Below are positions 18,035 to 21,528 of a stretch of 21,528 bases of DNA, in pieces. The translations under genes and the position numbers were made by a program. The notes beneath the pieces were generated by a model. That model made no database searches and was not told where the DNA came from. It was given only the letters and a program-made list of their open reading frames with translations. The DNA lies in IMG/VR virus record IMGVR_UViG_3300042731_004230, positions 1 through 21,528 of that record. One strand, given 5' to 3'. The stretch comes from a virus. Position 1 is the stretch's first letter. Each line of letters begins with the position of its first letter.

Positions 18035-18288
18035 ATAAAGTCAAAGAAAATACTGAAGATGAACTTCAAATCTTAGGTACTTTTGTACGGCTTGGTGTTG
18101 TGGTCTGGAGTGGTTTTATTATCACTCTTAATTATGTGGATCTTCCTATGATTAAAAAAGGACAAAGCGGTGGTGACATCACGTTCGTAGCTAGCGTGTT
18201 TACTGGTGCACTTGCGACTTTTGGCCTGACAACATCAAATAGCAAAGCAAACAACAAACCTCCTGAGCCTAAAAAGAAAGAAGAATGA
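17989..18288 (+). CDS. Two-helix membrane protein, holin candidate
   Basis: This 99-residue protein has two hydrophobic segments, near residues 33-52 (VRLGVVVWSGFIITLNYV) and 63-82 (ITFVASVFTGALATFGL), between a charged N-terminus and a Lys/Pro-rich tail ending PKKKEE. Size, two membrane segments and a basic C-terminus fit class II holins, and the T7 holin (gp17.5) lies in the same place, between the fiber and the small terminase. The WSGFIITLNY segment recalls a protein common in cyanophage podoviruses, usually left as hypothetical. The assignment as holin is by topology and position only. It begins inside the previous gene (46-base overlap) and shares ATGA with the next. Confidence 0.8.
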   Translation: MEKTDKTDPKPRNFLDKVKENTEDELQILGTFVRLGVVVWSGFIITLNYVDLPMIKKGQSGGDITFVASVFTGALATFGLTTSNSKANNKPPEPKKKEE

Positions 18289-18635
18289 AACGTCTGATTC
18301 TATTACTCATGCTGGCTAGCCCGGCAGCTGCTCAACAAATCACGCCTAACTTTACCCAGGGTAGTATGCAAGCCACCACGACTACCACTGTGGACATCGA
18401 TCGAACAATCGAAACTAACATCTATGGTGGTAGTTACAAGTCATGGTCTGGTACCAACGTAACCCCAAGTGGGGACATCTCAGATTCTTCAACAACCTAT
18501 TCAGTAACCAACGCCGGAGAACAATTTCAACTGGAGATTGTGACACGGGATGCAGGTCTGATCGAAGACAGCCTAGTCACAGAAACCATTCAACAGGTTA
18601 CAAATACTACTTCCTTGTCGGTCTTCTCGCAGTAG
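18285..18635 (+). CDS. Small secreted protein of unknown function
   Basis: A 116-residue protein with a clear signal peptide: MKRLILLLMLASPAAAQQ, with basic start, hydrophobic core and an A-A-A cleavage site before QQ. The mature part is rich in Thr and Ser and looks beta-stranded (YGGSYKSWSGTNVTPSGDIS), ending SLSVFSQ. There is no lipobox Cys. I recognise the type from cyanophage podoviruses but know no function; an export signal in a phage protein suggests action in the periplasm, perhaps during lysis or superinfection exclusion. The ATG overlaps the previous stop (ATGA) and follows an AAGAAAGAAGA purine stretch that may serve as a weak ribosome site. Its last 12 codons are also read in another frame as the signal peptide of the next protein. 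Confidence 0.82.
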   Translation: MKRLILLLMLASPAAAQQITPNFTQGSMQATTTTTVDIDRTIETNIYGGSYKSWSGTNVTPSGDISDSSTTYSVTNAGEQFQLEIVTRDAGLIEDSLVTETIQQVTNTTSLSVFSQ

Positions 18636-19096
18636 GAACACCAGCCTTAGCAGAAGACCCTAGGGTTCAAAACACATCTAACCCTGTGGCCGCGGCAACC
18701 GGCAATGTGACCAATCAAGCGGTGCAATTCCAAAATAATGGTGCACCGTCACGTCAATACTTTGCAGCTAACAATAGTTGCAACGGTAGTACTATGCAGT
18801 TCAGCCCATTTTACATGGGTAACGACACCATTCCTTATCAATCTACAGGCTATGTCCGTAGTAATAACTTTGGTGTGCAACTGAATTTTGCTGTACCCCT
18901 TGATGGTGGCATGATTGAAACTTGCAAAGCTATTGCACGGAAACACGAACAGAAAATGCGTCTTGATTACGAACTTGTTCGTGCCCTTAAATGTACAGAA
19001 ATTATGAAAGCTGGGTTTACTTTTAGACCTGGCAGTCGTGTAGAAGTTCTTTGTCACGACATTGTCCCCATTGTATCGCTAACAAACAATGATTGA
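18599..19096 (+). CDS. Second secreted protein; start codon not found, possible frameshift or sequence error
   Basis: The plausible protein begins with a signal peptide (KYYFLVGLLAVGTPALA, cleavage before EDP) and continues with VAAATGNVTNQAVQFQNNG, a Cys-containing middle and an amphipathic charged C-terminal part (MRLDYELVRALKCTEIM). It resembles secreted proteins found at this place in cyanophage podoviruses. No ATG, GTG or TTG lies in this frame near the signal peptide. The nearest upstream start is ATG 18443, and the 52 codons after it read as non-protein-like shadow of the preceding gene; the next downstream start, GTG 18686, would remove the signal. The frame is -1 relative to the preceding gene, so a fusion by frameshift, an unusual start or a base error must be considered. 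The coordinates given are the homologous-looking part only. It overlaps the next gene by 8 bases. Confidence 0.65.
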   Translation, partial: YKYYFLVGLLAVGTPALAEDPRVQNTSNPVAAATGNVTNQAVQFQNNGAPSRQYFAANNSCNGSTMQFSPFYMGNDTIPYQSTGYVRSNNFGVQLNFAVPLDGGMIETCKAIARKHEQKMRLDYELVRALKCTEIMKAGFTFRPGSRVEVLCHDIVPIVSLTNND

Positions 19097-19322
19097 AGCA
19101 GCCGTACCGGTTGCTGTTGCAATAATCGGTGCCGGTGTGGCCCTGACAAACCGTCTATATGGACGAATTACAGAAATGGACCGACGTTTAGACACCTTTG
19201 AACTACGCGTAGCGACTAGCTACGTTCCAAAGGATGAATTCACAACAGCAATCAAAAAAATTGAGGATCACATGATCCGTATCGAGACTAAAATTGACAA
19301 AATTGTAATGAAAAATGGCTAA
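19089..19322 (+). CDS. Small membrane-anchored coiled-coil protein
   Basis: A 77-residue protein with an N-terminal hydrophobic segment (AAVPVAVAIIGAGVALT, about residues 4-20) and then a charged heptad-like helix (ITEMDRRLDTFELRV, then IKKIEDHMIRIETKIDKIV). The layout, membrane anchor plus coiled coil, is like XhlA-type holin partners and inner-membrane spanins, but no specific family motif is certain, so a lysis role is inference from shape and from the neighbouring membrane proteins. T7 has its spanin gene (18.5) near the terminase genes, which fits loosely. ATG at 19089 overlaps the previous stop by 8 bases, and its own stop overlaps the small terminase start by 8 bases. Confidence 0.8.
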   Translation: MIEAAVPVAVAIIGAGVALTNRLYGRITEMDRRLDTFELRVATSYVPKDEFTTAIKKIEDHMIRIETKIDKIVMKNG

Positions 19323-19560
19323 CAAAAAGAAAGCCACTGAAGATCAATTTAATGAACTGCATAATTTAGTTACTAAAGAGTTTCTTGCCAGAATTAAGTC
19401 TGGTGACGCTACTACACAGGACTTGAAAGCAGCCTGTGACTGGCTAAAAACTAACGACATCAGTGGTGTTGCAATGGAAAGCAACGCATTGTCCAAGTTG
19501 GCAGCAATTATGCCACAAGTTGATCCTGAACTTGTACAATCTAGGCTACATGGCCGATGA
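19315..19560 (+). CDS. terS: Terminase small subunit (T7 gp18-like DNA maturase A)
   Basis: An 81-residue protein, close to T7 gp18 (89 residues), which recognises the concatemer and works with the large subunit in DNA packaging. The sequence EDQFNELHNLVTKEFLARI, then SGDATTQDLKAACDWLKTND and a C-terminal PELVQSRLHG is the pattern I know from cyanophage podovirus small terminases: an acidic helical protein with a conserved DLKAACDWL helix. The start at 19315 follows the previous gene with an 8-base overlap. Unlike T7, where few genes separate 18 and 19, four further frames lie between this gene and the large subunit. Its stop shares ATGA with the next gene. Confidence 0.85.
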   Translation: MANKKKATEDQFNELHNLVTKEFLARIKSGDATTQDLKAACDWLKTNDISGVAMESNALSKLAAIMPQVDPELVQSRLHGR

Positions 19561-19805
19561 ATACATCTACGTACTACAAACAAAACCCTGCTGCACGCAA
19601 ACGACGCCTAAAACAGCAAGGTGACTACAACAAAACTAAAAAAGGACTCATGATTCGTACCGCTGCTAACAAGCTTAACCGCAAGCTTGGCACTTACGGT
19701 AACGGAGACGGTAAAGATGCTTCACACACTGGACCTAACAAAGGTAAAACAGAGAATGCATCTGCTAACCGCCGCCGTCCAAGATTGAAGCAACGCTACG
19801 CCTAA
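19557..19805 (+). CDS. Small basic protein of unknown function
   Basis: An 82-residue, strongly basic protein with three positively charged clusters: AARKRRLKQQ near the N-terminus, KLNRKLGTYGNGDGKDASH in the middle and RRRPRLKQR at the end. There is no Cys pair or fold I can name. The middle part looks conserved in similar cyanophage proteins next to terminase genes. Its charge fits binding to DNA, and its place between the small terminase and an HNH nuclease suggests a packaging or head-DNA role, but this is inferred. ATG at 19557 is coupled to the previous stop (ATGA), and its own stop gives TAATG with the HNH gene. Confidence 0.8.
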   Translation: MNTSTYYKQNPAARKRRLKQQGDYNKTKKGLMIRTAANKLNRKLGTYGNGDGKDASHTGPNKGKTENASANRRRPRLKQRYA

Positions 19806-20134
19806 TGACCCCCTTACTTCCAACGCCTGACCACTACTTACAAAATCTAATAACCATGACATCCTCTGAAGCAAAGCGCCTTTGGAGGCGCAGCATTAAA
19901 GAGCACTTTGGCTGCACATGTGTTTATTGTGGAGAAACTTATGAATTACACGAACTTACTTTGGATCACGTTCACCCTAGAACCTTTGGTGGTGAAGATA
20001 TTACAAGCAATCTCGTACCTAGCTGCAAACAGTGTAATCAGGCAAAAGGAAGTACCAATTGGTTGTCTTGGATGAGACAAACATTTGGAATCAATCGACT
20101 TAGAGAAACTCTTATTCTTTCACACATTAATTGA
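19805..20134 (+). CDS. HNH endonuclease
   Basis: A 109-residue protein with a complete HNH domain: zinc ligands C39-V-Y-C42 and C74-K-Q-C77, the DHVHPRTFGG catalytic loop (D54, H55), N69 in ITSNLVPSC and N78 in CNQAKG. The final position is Asn, so this is an HNN-type variant, still normal for the family. It lacks any extra DNA-binding domain seen in homing endonucleases, so it may be a free-standing HNH that helps the terminase, as known for several tailed phages, or a mobile homing nuclease. The start at 19805 is coupled to the previous stop (TAATG); an in-frame ATG at 19856 is a plausible alternative that would begin MTSSEAKRLWRR. Confidence 0.92.
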   Translation: MTPLLPTPDHYLQNLITMTSSEAKRLWRRSIKEHFGCTCVYCGETYELHELTLDHVHPRTFGGEDITSNLVPSCKQCNQAKGSTNWLSWMRQTFGINRLRETLILSHIN

Positions 20135-20757
20135 TGGCACGTTATCAAAAGAAAAAAGACTTTGGTCTTGGAAAAGCTACGCAAAAAGAAAAAGCAACTG
20201 CCAGAAAAATGGCAAACATGGCTCAAGGTAAGCCACCAAGTTCTGGTGGTAAAAAGTTGTCAAGCGCTATGTACACCTGGGCTAAGACAAACATGTCTAA
20301 ACTGAAAAGCCCCACTAAAGCTCAAAAAAAGATTTTTGACCAATACAAAGCTATGAAGGCTGCTGGTGACAACCCAACCAACCCTAAGCCTAAGGCTAAA
20401 GCTGCGGCTAAACCGGCAAAACCACCTGCTCCCCCTAAACCTTCTAAGCCTGCTGCACGTAAGTCAAAACTGGGTGCTGCTGTGTTGGAAATGGGCGGTT
20501 CTAACGTCAAAAAGAGTGCACAAAAAAGCAAACCCGCTGCTAAAAAACCTGAAGCAAAAAAGGTAAAAGGTAGCCGTCGCCGTTACTCAGGTGGCACACG
20601 CACCCAAACAAACGTAGGACAAGCTCTTACAAATTTTGCAAAGTCTGTAGATAAAACACTTAAGTTGACACACAAAAAGGGTGACACAAAAAAGGTTGGT
20701 AACAAGACTTACCGCTGGAATGGCAAAAAATGGCAACTTCTTAATCGTCCTTTCTAA
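20134..20757 (+). CDS. Histone H1-like basic protein 1
   Basis: A 207-residue, very Lys/Ala/Pro-rich protein. The N-terminal third (KKDFGLGKATQKEK, then AMYTWAKTNMSKLKSPT) is basic and helical. Residues about 85-115 are a KPKAKAAAKPAKPPAPPKP-type tail like histone H1 tails. A second basic section follows and the C-terminus is KKVGNKTYRWNGKKWQLL, a short aromatic basic motif. ATG 20134 is preferred to TTG 20131 because it makes the common TGATG coupling with the HNH stop. DNA binding in the head or on packaged ends is the obvious guess from charge, but composition bias makes any homology claim weak. A virion or scaffolding role is also possible. Confidence 0.8.
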   Translation: MARYQKKKDFGLGKATQKEKATARKMANMAQGKPPSSGGKKLSSAMYTWAKTNMSKLKSPTKAQKKIFDQYKAMKAAGDNPTNPKPKAKAAAKPAKPPAPPKPSKPAARKSKLGAAVLEMGGSNVKKSAQKSKPAAKKPEAKKVKGSRRRYSGGTRTQTNVGQALTNFAKSVDKTLKLTHKKGDTKKVGNKTYRWNGKKWQLLNRPF

Positions 20758-20759
20758 TT

Positions 20760-21359
20760 ATGGCAAAACGTACTTACAATCGTCGCGGTCGTCAAACCGC
20801 TAAGACTCCTATCCGTAATGATGGCCGCGGCCGTAAACAACGCATCAAAGCTGCACAAGTTGCACGTGACACTGGTTCTAAAGATCGTGTGACCCGTGGC
20901 CGTGGTGTGACGCGTACCCGTACTGGCGCCCCTCGTGGTGCACAAGGTCCCGCTACTCCCCCACAACAGGGTCCTAGCCGGGCTGTTAAAGGTCTGATCG
21001 GTAGCCGCAATACTCCTGCTACTAAAACTGTCAGTGGACCTCCAAAAGTTAGTGGTAAAACAGTCCGCACTGCTGCAAAGGTTGGCACACTAATCAATCC
21101 TAGGTCTGATGTCCCTGCAAAGGTTGCTGCAGCTGCTTCCCTGGTGGCTGACGCCATCGCTAGTCGTAAAAAACCAACCTCTAAAAAAGGCACCGGTAAA
21201 CCCATGGCTAGCCGCGGCAAAGACTACAAAGCAAAAGAAAAAGAACTTAGCCGTAAAGCCAATGCTTCTAACTTTGACCAAGCTTTCGCTAAAGCACGGG
21301 CAGCTGGTAAGAAGACCTTTGTGTGGCGAGGTAAAACTTACACAACCAAAATCAAATAA
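20760..21359 (+). CDS. Histone-like basic protein 2 with C-terminal WRGKTY motif
   Basis: A 199-residue Arg/Lys/Ala/Gly/Pro-rich protein. The N-terminus (AKRTYNRRGRQTAKT) and residues about 20-60 are Arg-rich and Gly-containing; the middle has an alanine-rich helix (KVAAAASLVADAIAS). The C-terminus has ASNFDQAFAKARAAGKKTFV followed by WRGKTYTTKIK, a pattern I have seen at the ends of small basic phage proteins near head and terminase genes. The preceding protein ends in a related KTYRWNGKKW motif, so the two may be distant duplicates or share a binding partner. It starts 2 bases after the previous stop and ends directly against the large terminase ATG. The function is not established; DNA compaction or head assembly is inferred. 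Confidence 0.8.
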   Translation: MAKRTYNRRGRQTAKTPIRNDGRGRKQRIKAAQVARDTGSKDRVTRGRGVTRTRTGAPRGAQGPATPPQQGPSRAVKGLIGSRNTPATKTVSGPPKVSGKTVRTAAKVGTLINPRSDVPAKVAAAASLVADAIASRKKPTSKKGTGKPMASRGKDYKAKEKELSRKANASNFDQAFAKARAAGKKTFVWRGKTYTTKIK

Positions 21360-21528
21360 ATGAACAACGTCCAAACGCCCGCCATGGGCGTGCTTGAGGC
21401 GTTGCAGAACGATTTCAAGCTGTTCCTACAAGCACTGTGGCAGCAGCTTGATCTTCCATCCCCTACCCGTGCTCAATATGCAATCGCAGACTATCTTCAA
21501 CATGGACCTAAACGTCTACAGATACAAG
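21360..21528 (+). CDS. terL: Terminase large subunit (T7 gp19-like), 3' end cut by window
   Basis: The first 56 codons of the packaging ATPase/nuclease are visible and the frame stays open to the window end. The N-terminus (MNNVQTPAMGVLEALQNDFK, then LFLQALWQQLDLPSPTRAQY and IADYLQHG) aligns by eye with the start of T7 gp19, where a KGDFVAFLFVLWKALNLP segment is followed by PVPTK and a helix before the Walker A region. The Walker A and nuclease motifs lie beyond the window. The ATG follows the previous stop without a gap. The position after the small terminase and HNH gene agrees with this call. Confidence 0.88.
   Translation, partial: MNNVQTPAMGVLEALQNDFKLFLQALWQQLDLPSPTRAQYAIADYLQHGPKRLQIQ

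Noticed and set aside
18443-18598. ATG 18443 as the start of the second secreted protein.
   Set aside because: The 52 codons it would add are Arg/Asn-rich sequence shadowing the preceding gene, and would bury the signal peptide inside the protein.
20792-21220. Antisense open frame of 142 codons opposite the second histone-like gene.
   Set aside because: The Arg/Gly/Ala-rich sense gene leaves few antisense stops; all neighbours are on the + strand and no start context is seen.
1-21528. tRNA genes, CRISPR arrays, insertion sequences, integrase attachment sites, rho-independent terminators.
   Set aside because: No cloverleaf-like or TPsiC-like segment, regularly spaced repeat-spacer pattern, transposase, or hairpin followed by a T-run was seen between genes, and the gaps (15 bases at most) leave no room for intergenic elements.

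Overview
The window is one strand of a T7-like (autographivirus-type) podovirus genome. The order of the larger genes is that of the T7 late region: end of tail tubular protein A (gp11), tail tubular protein B (gp12), three internal/ejection proteins in the gp14-gp15-gp16 positions, tail fiber (gp17), small terminase (gp18) and the start of large terminase (gp19). The gp14-type and gp16-type proteins, the short membrane and secreted proteins after the fiber, and the small terminase look most like marine cyanophage podovirus proteins. The host is therefore probably a unicellular marine cyanobacterium (Synechococcus or Prochlorococcus); this rests on remembered family resemblance, not on a search. 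No host genes, tRNAs, integrase, polymerase or metabolic genes are present.

Layout, all on the + strand: 3-4096 holds the tail tube/nozzle proteins and a coiled-coil internal protein. 4112-10712 holds two giant ejection proteins; the first ends in a peptidase M15-like metal-binding domain (SxHxxGxAxD motif). 10725-17440 is the host-recognition block: a 1,397-aa tail fiber (T7-type N-terminus, predicted beta-helix, long VA-rich repeat array, C-terminal cap) and an 840-aa protein made almost entirely of about 14 propeller-like repeats. 17437-19322 is a run of short, overlapping genes for small membrane or secreted proteins, including the best holin candidate; no endolysin is visible. 19315-21528 is the packaging region: small terminase, a small basic protein, an HNH endonuclease, two strongly basic histone-like proteins, then the large terminase, cut by the window end.

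The region is extremely compact: no gap exceeds 15 bases, and most junctions are stop/start overlaps (ATGA, TAATG, TGATG or 8 bases). Only one gene (the gp14 position) has a strong Shine-Dalgarno sequence; the rest probably depend on translational coupling. I found no convincing promoter or terminator, so the block is probably transcribed from upstream.

The points most worth following are: a secreted-protein reading frame at about 18599-19096 with a good signal peptide but no usable start codon, dual-coded with the end of the previous gene; a wall-hydrolase-like domain on the gp15-type protein while the gp16-type protein lacks the T7 transglycosylase domain; the repeat protein after the fiber; repeat structure in the fiber that could recombine; a fiber-type domain at the end of the tail nozzle protein; and two basic proteins with a related C-terminal motif between the terminase genes.
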